DNA of 64,000 nucleotides, from positions 62,001-126,000 of the forward strand of contig NZ_JACJKY010000008.1 in NCBI RefSeq assembly GCF_016901855.1, given 5' to 3'. Of this stretch, positions 31,122 to 39,461 are shown in pieces (position 1 is the first letter of the stretch; each line of letters begins with the position of its first letter). A model generated the notes under the pieces. That model was given only the letters and a program-made list of their open reading frames with translations. It was not told the DNA's origin and searched no databases. A program made the translations under genes and the position numbers. Source of the DNA: Merdimmobilis hominis. GTDB lineage: Bacteria; Bacillota; Clostridia; Oscillospirales; Ruminococcaceae.

Positions 31122-33549
31122 TCAGCAAGCCCTCCTTCCGAAGTAATTCAAGCAAGCTGTCTTCTGCAGCTCTCACTTCCTCAACAGCATCAAAATATCT
31201 TTGACGCACAACTGCAGGATCAACAACTTCTTGTTGCGTTTTTTCAATATAGGAATTAACCGACAGAGTGAAATCCTTGGCGGCAATTTCCTCAATAGTG
31301 ACCACCTTGGCCAGATCAATGACATCCTGATAATCTGCATAGAGCTTATACGCTGCTTCTACATTCTCATCTGTCATAATATTCTGAGCTCGCTGGGCGG
31401 TATACAGGGTAGACCCATCAATTAAGATTACCTTGCCTTTACGCTCGGCAGGTTTGTTATTGTTGAGAACAAGCGTACAAGCAGATACGCCAGCACCATA
31501 GAACAAGCCTCCAACAAAAGTGATAACGGCTTCCAGTTTGTCAGACTCAATAAGTTTCTGACGGATTTCGCCTTCCTTGCCTCCATGGAACAAAACGCCT
31601 TGAGGAAGGATAACGGTACATCTACCAGTCTTAGGATCCATCGACTTTACAAGATGCTGCAGCCAGGCAAAGTCAGCATTAGAATCAGTTGGGCAACCCC
31701 AAATGTTTCTGCCATACACATCTGTTAAGAACTGGTCAGCGCCCCATTTGGACAGGCCAAACGGAGGATTAGCAATACAGCAATCAAAAGTTTTCAGTTC
31801 GCCACGGTAGATATAGTTCGGAGAACGCAAAGTATCGCCTTGCGTCACTTTGAAATCAAGTGCGCCATGGAGGTACAGGTTCATTCGCGCAATAGCAGAA
31901 GTAGCCAGGTTCTTTTCTTGACCATAGATTCTGCCGTAAGCCGCTTTTTCGTCGTTCATCTGACGAATAGCCTCGATTAACATACCGCCCGTACCGCAAG
32001 CAGGATCGTACACGGTTTCACCTGCTTTAGGTGCCAGTATCTTTACAAGGAGTTTTACAACGGATCTCGGAGTATAGAACTCACCGGCATTCTTTTTTGA
32101 AAGGTCAGCGAATTTCTTCAGCAAGAACTCATACGCATCGCCCATAACATCTGCAGAATAATTCTTGTTGCCCACCTTTAATCTGGACATATGCTCGATC
32201 AAATCTTTCAGGCGTTCATCAGACAGCTTGTTTTTATCTGTCCAGTTGGCATCATCGAAACTGGAGAATAGTCCGCTGAGGGTGTCGGGATTGGCTCGTT
32301 CAATGCCAATCATCGCATTTACAATAGCAGCACCGACATTCTCACTTTGGGTTCTTACATCCACCCAATGACATCCTTCGGGAATAATAAACTTATGAAT
32401 CTCGTCCTCGTCGAAATCGGCAACATCCTCGCCGTATTCTTCATATGCAATTTGCGTTTCTTCATCATATGTATCTGATACTCTCTTAAAGAAAAGAAGA
32501 GGAATTACATATGTCTTAAACTCATCCTGGTTGATAGGACCTCTAAGAATATTGCAAGCCTCAAACAGGTGATTGAATAGCATTGTGCTGGTCGTTTTCT
32601 TCCATTCCACATCTGAAGTATCTGCACTATCAGCGCTGTTGACAGCATCCAACATGCTTTGTTCACGCTCCGAAACAGTTGTTTCTACTCTGCGTGTCTC
32701 ATTAACGCTTATAGGAACATATTTCACAACACGGCTACCGTTTTCGGTTTTCTTGTTAGAGGTGAAACCAAACTTAGCTTCAAACTCATTTAGGACACTG
32801 AGCTGCAGCTCATCCAAGAAAGTCAAAGCGTGTTTTCTTATTTCAGCCGGGATTCCATAATATGCCTCAGCAATGCCGCCAGTAATAGCAGCCAGGGTAT
32901 CGCTATCTCCTCCGATGGAAATAGCATTACGAATGGCATCTTCAAAGTTTTCAGACTCCAAGAAGGCCATTATTGCTTGAGGCACCGTATCCTGACAAGT
33001 TTCATTAAAGGAATAGCTATCTCGAATACCATCCAGAGTGAAATTCATAGGATAGTAGTTGTTGTTAATGTAATCTCTGATCTCTAATATGCTACTTCCG
33101 GTTCTTGCCATATAAATAGCGACTGCGGTTGCTTCAGCACCTTTGATTCCTTCAGGATGATTATGCGTTACTTCGGTTACTTTTCTGCTCAGCTCAATAG
33201 CCTCGTCCATAGAAGTTGCCGCAAAACCACATGCGCTAACACGCATAGCTGCACCGTTGCCGTAACTGCCGTAAGGCTTGGGATCATCAGAATACATCCA
33301 CTGACGAAACATTCCGCCATATCCGCAGAACGGATAGGGTCTTCCGATCTTCTGCATGTATTTCACAGAGTTTTTACTCAGCGCGGAATAATCTCCATTA
33401 CACTGAACGATTGCCTTGGCAACTGCCAAAGACATAATGCTATCGTCAGTTACGGAACACTTGTATGTAAGAAAGTCAAACTCTTTTGTTTTGATATTAT
33501 CCCACTCAAAACGAGAGCCGACGATATCACCAATTATTGCACCTAACAT
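31114..33549 (-). CDS. ADP-ribosylglycohydrolase (DraG-like) fused to HsdM
   Basis: 811 aa. Residues 1-265 read as an ADP-ribosylglycohydrolase: MLGAIIGDIVGSRFEW, then VTDDSIMSLAVA (metal-binding TDD), GNGAAMRVSACG, TEVTHNHPEGIKGAEATA and SIGGDSDTLAAI (second metal site). After a ~75-residue linker, residues ~335-811 are a full HsdM: LRGPINQDEFKTYVIPLLFF, GEFYTPRSVVKLL, motif I DPACGTGGML, motif IV ANPPF. DraG enzymes remove ADP-ribose from proteins or nucleic acids. The fusion suggests the methyltransferase complex also reverses, or is regulated by, ADP-ribosylation. First gene after the XRE regulator. Confidence 0.85.
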   Translation of the reverse strand: MLGAIIGDIVGSRFEWDNIKTKEFDFLTYKCSVTDDSIMSLAVAKAIVQCNGDYSALSKNSVKYMQKIGRPYPFCGYGGMFRQWMYSDDPKPYGSYGNGAAMRVSACGFAATSMDEAIELSRKVTEVTHNHPEGIKGAEATAVAIYMARTGSSILEIRDYINNNYYPMNFTLDGIRDSYSFNETCQDTVPQAIMAFLESENFEDAIRNAISIGGDSDTLAAITGGIAEAYYGIPAEIRKHALTFLDELQLSVLNEFEAKFGFTSNKKTENGSRVVKYVPISVNETRRVETTVSEREQSMLDAVNSADSADTSDVEWKKTTSTMLFNHLFEACNILRGPINQDEFKTYVIPLLFFKRVSDTYDEETQIAYEEYGEDVADFDEDEIHKFIIPEGCHWVDVRTQSENVGAAIVNAMIGIERANPDTLSGLFSSFDDANWTDKNKLSDERLKDLIEHMSRLKVGNKNYSADVMGDAYEFLLKKFADLSKKNAGEFYTPRSVVKLLVKILAPKAGETVYDPACGTGGMLIEAIRQMNDEKAAYGRIYGQEKNLATSAIARMNLYLHGALDFKVTQGDTLRSPNYIYRGELKTFDCCIANPPFGLSKWGADQFLTDVYGRNIWGCPTDSNADFAWLQHLVKSMDPKTGRCTVILPQGVLFHGGKEGEIRQKLIESDKLEAVITFVGGLFYGAGVSACTLVLNNNKPAERKGKVILIDGSTLYTAQRAQNIMTDENVEAAYKLYADYQDVIDLAKVVTIEEIAAKDFTLSVNSYIEKTQQEVVDPAVVRQRYFDAVEEVRAAEDSLLELLRKEGLLNE

Positions 33550-33569
33550 ATCTGTTCTTCCTCTCGTAT

Positions 33570-33776
33570 TTAGTCGTTTTCGATTACTTCCATTAAATCA
33601 CCGATATCACAGTGAAAAATCTTGCAGAGCCGGAGCATGACTTCCATCGAAACGACTCTATCCTGATTGAGTTTAGTCATTGTGTATTGCGACAGTTCTG
33701 CGGCCTTGGCAAGGTCGCTTTTTTTCATTTTGTTATCCTTCATTACTGCCCAAAGTTTATCGTATCTAACAGTCAT
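33570..33776 (-). CDS. Cro/XRE-type HTH regulator, 68 aa
   Basis: The start at 33776 (MTVRYDKLWAVMKD) has AGGAGG 8 nt upstream. A single HTH_3/HTH_26 domain: MKKSDLAKAAELSQYTMTKLNQ and SMEVMLRLCKIFHCDIGDLMEVI. It is 20 nt upstream of the DraG-HsdM gene and directly behind a promoter, so it is likely the control protein of the restriction operon, comparable to C proteins that delay endonuclease expression. The 14-bp palindrome at 33808-33821 in its leader is a possible operator. Confidence 0.85.
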   Translation of the reverse strand: MTVRYDKLWAVMKDNKMKKSDLAKAAELSQYTMTKLNQDRVVSMEVMLRLCKIFHCDIGDLMEVIEND

Positions 33777-33807
33777 GTCATACCTCCTAATTATGATTCT
33801 GTGTGCA

Positions 33808-33866
33808 TCTTCGTGAAGATACAAAAAGTCATAATACAGTATAACACTTTTTCTCGCATTTTTCAA
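33808..33866 (-). promoter_or_regulatory. Promoter and operator of the restriction operon
   Basis: On the minus strand -35 TTGAAA (33866-33861), 17 bp, -10 TATACT (33843-33838). Downstream, ATCTTC-GT-GAAGAT (33808-33821, plus strand) is a perfect palindrome with a 2-bp centre between the start of transcription and the ribosome site of the XRE gene. Confidence 0.7.
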
Positions 33867-33985
33867 CGGGTTTCGGTGAATTCCCACGAATAATCCAAAA
33901 TGGTGTCGATTTTGTTCATCACCTAAAGCAAAAAAGCACCCCACACTTGGATTGGTCAACCCAAATTTGAGATGTCATTTCAAAA

Positions 33986-34624
33986 TCATTCACGCTTCAA
34001 AAAATCCGATGCCCAGTGGAGATCGACCAGCGCATCTTTGTCGCCTACGGCAGCCAACTGTTCTGCGAAGTCTCGCTTGATTTCCTCATACATCTCTACA
34101 GGCACTTCTGCGCTCAATGGTTTATCTCCGATGAACTGCAGAATGTATTTACCGTCTGCTACCAAGAAGTACACGGCATTGATGTTTGCGTCCGGTACCT
34201 GCTTGCTGGCGTTAGAGTAATAAATCAGCTTAATAATCTCGATTACACGGTCATCAAGTTTTTGGTCGAAGATGATGGCCTTCTCGCGCAGTGCATTCTG
34301 ATCAGTGACGATGCGTTTGCGGTATTCAGGCATTGGAATACCGATCTTGTTTTCTGCGTCGTTCATAGTTGCCAATGTTTCTTCTACGGAATCCTCATCC
34401 ACATAATAAACCATCACTTGGTTTGTCATATCATGATAAAGCATACCGTAGTTCACATTACTTCTATGACCGCAGTTATTGCATTCGAAGTGGAACAGTG
34501 TTCCGGCCAACAGCTGTTGCTTTGCTTCTGGATCTAAATCACCATTAAGGGAATGCCAGACGATGAAGTCCTGTTCTTGTCCGCATTCGGGGCATGTAAC
34601 TGTTTCTTTGCGTTCCATTGACAT
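33986..34624 (-). CDS. CpXC domain protein
   Basis: 212 aa. Begins MSMERKETVTCPECGQEQDF with a second pair ECNNCGHRSN, the paired CxxC zinc-binding layout of CpXC domains, followed by MLYHDMTNQVMVYYVDED, typical of this family. The rest is helical. The family's function is unknown. AAGGAGG precedes the ATG at 34624, and the SWIM-domain gene ends 13 nt upstream, so they are probably one operon. Confidence 0.8.
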   Translation of the reverse strand: MSMERKETVTCPECGQEQDFIVWHSLNGDLDPEAKQQLLAGTLFHFECNNCGHRSNVNYGMLYHDMTNQVMVYYVDEDSVEETLATMNDAENKIGIPMPEYRKRIVTDQNALREKAIIFDQKLDDRVIEIIKLIYYSNASKQVPDANINAVYFLVADGKYILQFIGDKPLSAEVPVEMYEEIKRDFAEQLAAVGDKDALVDLHWASDFLKRE

Positions 34625-34637
34625 TGTTAATTCCTCC

Positions 34638-35453
34638 TTACAGTATGAAGTTGCCAGTGTCTTTGCCGTCGATGGCGAAGGCGAACAGCGTTCCTTTGTT
34701 TATTGCTGCGAAGTAACCAGTACGCTCATATTCGTAAGCGTAATTTTTCTCGATAAGTTCAAGCGTTTCCTTCAGCTGAAGCATCGCGGCAAACTCATGC
34801 TTGCAGTTATAACTGCAGAAGCAAGAGCAGATTAGCTGTCCAATCTCGCCATTGCGATATTCGAATTCAACCTCATAGCTTTCGCTACCTTCCACGATAG
34901 CATATCCCTTAGAGCCGTCGATGCTAATATATCTAACCTTGTTCTCAAGGTAGTATTCGTGACCACGCTCTGCGATCGCTGCGCTGACATTCATACCCTT
35001 GAGGTCATCCAGACGGAATGTGGTATCGTCGCTGCCGCTGACGAATTCATCATCTTCCTTTGCCGGTGCTTTGAACCATCTTACCACCTTGCTATTAGGC
35101 AGTGCTTCACGATCAAATGTTACAAAGTGGCTACCAGCCATAAAAAACTGACCATGAACGGTAGTGTCTACCACCGCGATAACACGCTTGTAGTCAGAAA
35201 TCTTGATTTTGAAATTATAATTGACTTCAGTTACGCGACCAAGCATGCCTTCCAGCTTGCCGTCCACATAAACCATATCCCCACACTTCAAATCAAACAT
35301 GTCGTTATAATACGCCAACGCCATTCCGCGTCCAGGGAACCTGACCTGAACAACAGATTTGCGCGGAACTGTTTGAACCTTTTGAGTAATATATGCGGCT
35401 TCGTTCTGCTTTTCTGCAGGATGCTCTGCTGCAAAACCAATCTTAAATGCCAT
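34638..35453 (-). CDS. SWIM zinc-finger protein
   Basis: 271 aa from ATG 35453 (AAGGTG upstream). Near residues 205-225 it has ICSCFCSYNCKHEFAAML, the CxCx(n)CxH pattern of SWIM zinc fingers, which bind DNA or proteins. The N-terminal ~110 residues form a beta-rich domain with VVQVRFPGRGMALAYYND and MVYVDGKLEGMLGRV. No helicase or transposase domain is attached, unlike many SWIM proteins. Seen in other ICE-like contexts as a hypothetical; role unknown. Confidence 0.75.
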   Translation of the reverse strand: MAFKIGFAAEHPAEKQNEAAYITQKVQTVPRKSVVQVRFPGRGMALAYYNDMFDLKCGDMVYVDGKLEGMLGRVTEVNYNFKIKISDYKRVIAVVDTTVHGQFFMAGSHFVTFDREALPNSKVVRWFKAPAKEDDEFVSGSDDTTFRLDDLKGMNVSAAIAERGHEYYLENKVRYISIDGSKGYAIVEGSESYEVEFEYRNGEIGQLICSCFCSYNCKHEFAAMLQLKETLELIEKNYAYEYERTGYFAAINKGTLFAFAIDGKDTGNFIL

Positions 35454-35463
35454 ACTAATCACC

Positions 35464-35574
35464 TTATCCTTCTTCTTTACACATATTGTAATACTCACAA
35501 CAGACACAGCAATGGCGGCAGTTCTTACCTTGTGACAGCCACAATTTTAGTCTGTTGACAAACTCCTTAGCCAT
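35464..35574 (-). CDS. Cysteine-rich microprotein, 36 aa
   Basis: MAKEFVNRLKLWLSQ followed by a CRHCCVCCEYYNMC cluster: six cysteines and a histidine, probably a metal site. Its ATG overlaps the stop of the upstream 40-aa ORF (ATGGCTAA), a sign of translational coupling. GAGG-like sequence is inside that gene. Function unknown; such clusters recur in small ICE proteins. Confidence 0.5.
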   Translation of the reverse strand: MAKEFVNRLKLWLSQGKNCRHCCVCCEYYNMCKEEG

Positions 35575-35689
35575 TTTCGACATTTTCCGTTTCCTCGCTT
35601 TTCTTCTTAAATGAGGATACCAAACAAATGATGATAGCGATATTCAAAAAGATAGAAATAACATCAAGGGCAATGCTTAAATATTTCAC
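35567..35689 (-). CDS. Single-pass membrane microprotein, 40 aa
   Basis: GTG start at 35689 with GGAGGAG 6 nt upstream. One hydrophobic segment (ALDVISIFLNIAIIICLVSS) is followed by a charged tail KKKSEETENVENG. It lies 14 nt downstream of the exonuclease gene and overlaps the cysteine-rich ORF by 8 nt. Role unknown. Confidence 0.5.
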   Translation of the reverse strand: MKYLSIALDVISIFLNIAIIICLVSSFKKKSEETENVENG

Positions 35690-35703
35690 GATAACTCCTC
35701 CAA

Positions 35704-36642
35704 TCATCCAGCGATAGCTAAGCTTTGCAGGTATGCTGCTTCTGCTTCTTCAGCCTGTTGTTTTTTGCTTAAATAGTAGCCTTTGTTATCCTCGTCCATT
35801 TCGTAGAGGATTCTCGCAACGCTAAACTTTCCATCCGGCCACTTAGTAAACTTAAAGCGTACAAACAGCTCATCACCGTTTTCGCATTTTCCAATACAAA
35901 TGAACTTGTCAGAATTCTGACGAACAAAATCCACGCACTCAACATTGGATCCACAGGTAGGACAAAAGAAGTTGATAAGTTCAGGATCATTGAGCGCAGC
36001 TTCTCGTGTCGAATATGTTCTTGTAGACTGACTTCTTTCTTTTGCATGGCTTCCGTAACATTTCATCTGCTTCTGCAGAGTAGCATATTCCGCCAAGCCT
36101 TTCACCATATCTAAATGCAAGCAGATACATACCGTATTTCTTGCATCATTCAAAGCATCGTGAGCTTCCAGCGCCGGTTCGCCAATTCTCTCCATTGCAT
36201 AAGAAAGAGAAACCTGTCTCTTTTCTTTGGCAATTTGGTCATCAAAGATAACCTGAATGTTGTATGTACTCGGAATCCATTCCGTGTTCAAATTATGCAG
36301 AACCATATTATCGCGAAGAATATCAATGTCATCCGGGCCCCAAGTGAGGAATGCAAATTCCTCGCCGCACCATTTTTTGAAATGCTTAAATGCTACCGGA
36401 AACGGAAAGCCGTATTGGAGTTCCTCAGTAGTAATCTTTGTTAGCTTAGATACCTTCTTGTGCATCTTGGTATAATATTTAGGAGAAACCATGATTTTGA
36501 ATGTATCCAAAATGTGATAATTCTCATCCAGCTTCACCGCACCAATCTGCACGATTTCACCGTGAAGCATCAATGGCTTTTTGACCATACTTTTCATATT
36601 AAAGGGCTGATTCCATTCCATATCCAATACTATGTAATTCAT
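35704..36642 (-). CDS. DEDDh 3'-5' exonuclease with C-terminal zinc ribbon
   Basis: 312 aa. ExoI YIVLDMEWNQ (Asp6, Glu8), ExoII TWGPDDIDILRDN, ExoIII with HDALNDARNTV (the DEDDh His and Asp). This is the KapD/ERI1-like branch of RNase T/DnaQ exonucleases. Residues ~225-285 add a zinc ribbon FCPTCGSNVECV...FICIGKCENG. It may trim RNA or DNA ends; the substrate is not set by sequence. A GGTG-CTAAAAA-CACC hairpin precedes its ribosome site. Confidence 0.85.
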   Translation of the reverse strand: MNYIVLDMEWNQPFNMKSMVKKPLMLHGEIVQIGAVKLDENYHILDTFKIMVSPKYYTKMHKKVSKLTKITTEELQYGFPFPVAFKHFKKWCGEEFAFLTWGPDDIDILRDNMVLHNLNTEWIPSTYNIQVIFDDQIAKEKRQVSLSYAMERIGEPALEAHDALNDARNTVCICLHLDMVKGLAEYATLQKQMKCYGSHAKERSQSTRTYSTREAALNDPELINFFCPTCGSNVECVDFVRQNSDKFICIGKCENGDELFVRFKFTKWPDGKFSVARILYEMDEDNKGYYLSKKQQAEEAEAAYLQSLAIAG

Positions 36643-36805
36643 ACGCTACTCCTTTTTCGGTGTTTTTAGCACCTCTTTTTCTTTTCTGCCCTTACATTAT
36701 CATATGTCCCATAAAACGGACTCTACAAGTATATTATAGCACCAAATCGTGAGTTTTCGACATGATTTTTGCTTCTCGACCAATAGGTGATGCTTCTATT
36801 CATCA

Positions 36806-36860
36806 CCTAAACGACAAAAAGCACCCCACACCAGGCAGTGAAGCCCAGTGTGAGGTGCTT
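36806..36860 (-). terminator. Terminator of the conjugation operon
   Basis: AAGCACCcCACACcAGG (from 36818) pairs with the complementary arm ending CTTG near 36860, with mismatches. On the minus strand it is followed by TTTTTGTCG. It lies just after the CHAP gene stop at 36865. Confidence 0.75.
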
Positions 36861-36864
36861 GCGT

Positions 36865-38622
36865 TTAATATGCCGGGATACCATATCCCAGGATTTCGTA
36901 GTAACCAAGAGGATAACTCTTTTGACGGCAACTATCACCAGAGTTGCCCTCAACGGTATAAACACGACCGTCTTCAACCTTCTGAACAATACCAACATGG
37001 TCAGAAAGTCCGTCCTGCGGACCGGAGGCCCCGTCAGGTGAATCCCAGTCAAAGAAGATAATCATACCAGGAGCCGGTTCAAAGCTTCCGTCAGCCCACT
37101 GGCCACGATCCTTGAACCACTGTACACCATTGACACACCCCGCAAATTTCGGAATTACACCGATGTCGATATAACCGCATTCGTTAGCACACCAGCTTAC
37201 GAAGCAAGCGCACCACTCAACACGGGAACCGAAACCATACCAACTCCAGTACGGCATACCACCGACATTACCTATCTGCGATAGCGCAACAGCTACAATC
37301 TGATCGTCTTCACCGTAAACGCCATACAGAACCGCCGCCCACATACTCGCTGTTCCTTCTTCCAGCAAGGCATCTAAGTGCTCGTTCTGATCGTCATTGA
37401 AGTTGTACTGTGAAGCCATATCATCTGCAGATTTATGCGTTACAGTGATGTGTAGTGTGGTCCTGGTTTCAGTGACTTCCTCCTCCAGAATATTACCGTT
37501 ACCATCATCTGTTTCTATGATAACCGTAACTTCCTCAGTGGTGGTCGAATGCGTTATCGTGTTCATTTCCCAAAAGATATCTCGTAGGATCTGCTCCTTC
37601 TCGTCTGTAATCGTAGCAACCTCCTGCGGGTTATCGGGATCTGAAGTGACCTTAACAGAATAGACTGAAAGAACTTCAGGCCACACCGCCATAGAACCGG
37701 ACATCTCCAATGTGTCGTAGGTCACAGAGGATTTGATGTTATCCAGTTCGGTTTGGTATTCCTGGTTGATTTCCTGAACGACCATCTGCATTGTTCTCTC
37801 ACTGCCGGTATCCTCACTTGAGAAGAAGATACCAAAGCACGCGACAATAGCCGCAATCAGACAGATAACCACAATAATAACGACGGCAACCCATCCACCT
37901 GCAGCAATAGCTGCCACCAGTGCTTTAATTGCCGCTGCAATTGCTTTCGCCGCAGCTGCAATCGCCTTGGCTGCGACCTTTGCCGCCGCAACAATGGCTT
38001 TTGCGGCAACCTTGGCAGCATGCGCCGCCGCTTTGGCCGCTTTAGCTGTTGCCTGAGCCGCTGCTTTTGAAGCCTTAGCCGTGGCCTCCGCAGTTTTAAT
38101 CGCCGCCTTAGATGTCTGCTGGGCCGTCTTGACGCCTTTCTCCGCTGTCTTAATCGTACCTTTGGCAGTCTTTGCTGTGGCCTGTCCGGTAGATTTAGCC
38201 GTCTGCTTAATCGTCTTAGCGGAACGATTGGTAGATTTGATGGTTCTGCTCTGCGCTTTTCTCACGCGAGTGGAACCGCGCTCTGCTTGCTTGATAGTAT
38301 CAGAAGTCTGTTTGACTCCGTCCTTAGCCTGATCTGCAGTACGCTTAGTTTCCTTATAGCGTCGGTGAGCTTCTCGACCTTTTTCGACAGTTTTCTTTGC
38401 GGCATTTTTCGCTTCGTGCCCAACTTCACGAGTTGTGTCTTCTACCGCGTATCGAATCTTATCCTCAGCATATTCGCTCGGTGATGCCTGACCGTCATCC
38501 ATCAGATTCTCGGCCTGGTCTTTGGTCCTGACAAACGCACTGCGCATTCGCTCTCCGGCAACTGCAGCTTTGTCTATGACCTTGACATCCTTCACGATCT
38601 CACGAGTTTTAATGTCAGGCAT
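36865..38622 (-). CDS. CHAP-domain conjugation peptidoglycan hydrolase
   Basis: 585 aa. Residues ~1-240 are extremely Lys/Ala/Thr-rich, with [12 protein letters not shown]-type repeats like a histone H1 tail. A transmembrane segment follows ([23 protein letters not shown], ~250-270). The extracellular part ends in a CHAP domain (~450-585) with the catalytic Cys in [14 protein letters not shown] and His in [11 protein letters not shown]. It corresponds to the wall hydrolase of Tn916/Tn1549-type secretion systems (orf14/CwlT/VirB1 role), which opens peptidoglycan for the channel. The basic cytoplasmic tail could touch DNA; that is inference. Confidence 0.85.
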   Translation of the reverse strand: MPDIKTREIVKDVKVIDKAAVAGERMRSAFVRTKDQAENLMDDGQASPSEYAEDKIRYAVEDTTREVGHEAKNAAKKTVEKGREAHRRYKETKRTADQAKDGVKQTSDTIKQAERGSTRVRKAQSRTIKSTNRSAKTIKQTAKSTGQATAKTAKGTIKTAEKGVKTAQQTSKAAIKTAEATAKASKAAAQATAKAAKAAAHAAKVAAKAIVAAAKVAAKAIAAAAKAIAAAIKALVAAIAAGGWVAVVIIVVICLIAAIVACFGIFFSSEDTGSERTMQMVVQEINQEYQTELDNIKSSVTYDTLEMSGSMAVWPEVLSVYSVKVTSDPDNPQEVATITDEKEQILRDIFWEMNTITHSTTTEEVTVIIETDDGNGNILEEEVTETRTTLHITVTHKSADDMASQYNFNDDQNEHLDALLEEGTASMWAAVLYGVYGEDDQIVAVALSQIGNVGGMPYWSWYGFGSRVEWCACFVSWCANECGYIDIGVIPKFAGCVNGVQWFKDRGQWADGSFEPAPGMIIFFDWDSPDGASGPQDGLSDHVGIVQKVEDGRVYTVEGNSGDSCRQKSYPLGYYEILGYGIPAY

Positions 38623-38643
38623 AAAGCACCTCCTTTCTCGACA

Positions 38644-39438
38644 TTATTCGACAATTTTCTTTGCGACTACAACAAACCTTCCGTTGGTGTAGGTGTACTC
38701 ACAGGTAGACAGCGTAATCAGCATATCGCCGTATTCGGCAGTAATGCCGGTGTCATAAAGACTGCGCAATTTGCAATTTTCCACATACTCTGCAAACTCA
38801 AACTCGTCCATATCCGAATGCTTGTTGTATTTGAAAGTCTCGTTATTGGTGTTGTAGCGGAATGCCGCAATCACCTGATACTGCCCAGGTTCATCAACGG
38901 TATCGAAGCAGATAACCGGGTGGCTCTCAAAGAACTCCTTGCTCTTATACTGCACAAGGCCGCTGAACATAGATCCGTTTTTCATGTTGTGCCCGTAGAT
39001 TACCAGGTTGTTGCTGGCGCCGACTGTGCAGGACTCATCCACATAAGGCACACCGTAATCGCTCCATGTTTTATCGAAGCTATGCTTGAGATAATAATCG
39101 GGATTATCCGGAGTCTGCATAACCGGGTAATTGACTTCGGTTCCTTCGATAAAGATCCATCCGACCATATCGCCGTTCTGCTCCTGCAGTGGTCGATATT
39201 TGTCGAAAACTGTCGTTTCCGTTTCAGCCGGTGTACTCTCAGTTTCACCCGTAGCAGATGTTCCTTCCGTTTCAGAACTCGGAAGTTCTTCCGTGTTTTT
39301 GATCTGCTCCTGCAGCTCCTCAAATGTTGAAGCGCTGCTCTTTGCGTCAGCGTACTGCCTGTAGAACATAGTTCCGGCAAAGCATCCGAACACAAGGAGC
39401 GCGACCATGATAATTACACCAATGATTTTTCTTGTCAT
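38644..39438 (-). CDS. srtB: Class B sortase
   Basis: 264 aa. N-terminal membrane anchor (IIGVIIMVALLVFGCFAG), a Ser/Thr/Glu-rich linker, then the sortase domain: VGWIFIEGTEVNYPVMQ, YYLKHSFDKTWSDYGVPYVDE, NNLVIYGHNM (catalytic His) and LSTCEYTYTNGRFVVVAKK (catalytic Cys and Arg). It likely anchors a protein of the element to the wall or lipid II; the adhesin at the right end ends in NPKTGDN, a plausible substrate. It lies between the CHAP gene and virB4. Confidence 0.92.
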   Translation of the reverse strand: MTRKIIGVIIMVALLVFGCFAGTMFYRQYADAKSSASTFEELQEQIKNTEELPSSETEGTSATGETESTPAETETTVFDKYRPLQEQNGDMVGWIFIEGTEVNYPVMQTPDNPDYYLKHSFDKTWSDYGVPYVDESCTVGASNNLVIYGHNMKNGSMFSGLVQYKSKEFFESHPVICFDTVDEPGQYQVIAAFRYNTNNETFKYNKHSDMDEFEFAEYVENCKLRSLYDTGITAEYGDMLITLSTCEYTYTNGRFVVVAKKIVE

Positions 39439-39461
39439 AGCGTCCTCCTGTAGGACAGGCC

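Noticed and set aside
9015-33776. DISARM or BREX assignment for the defence block
   Set aside because: No DUF1998 (DrmB), no PglZ and no BrxL/BrxC were seen; helicase and PLD alone are not enough.
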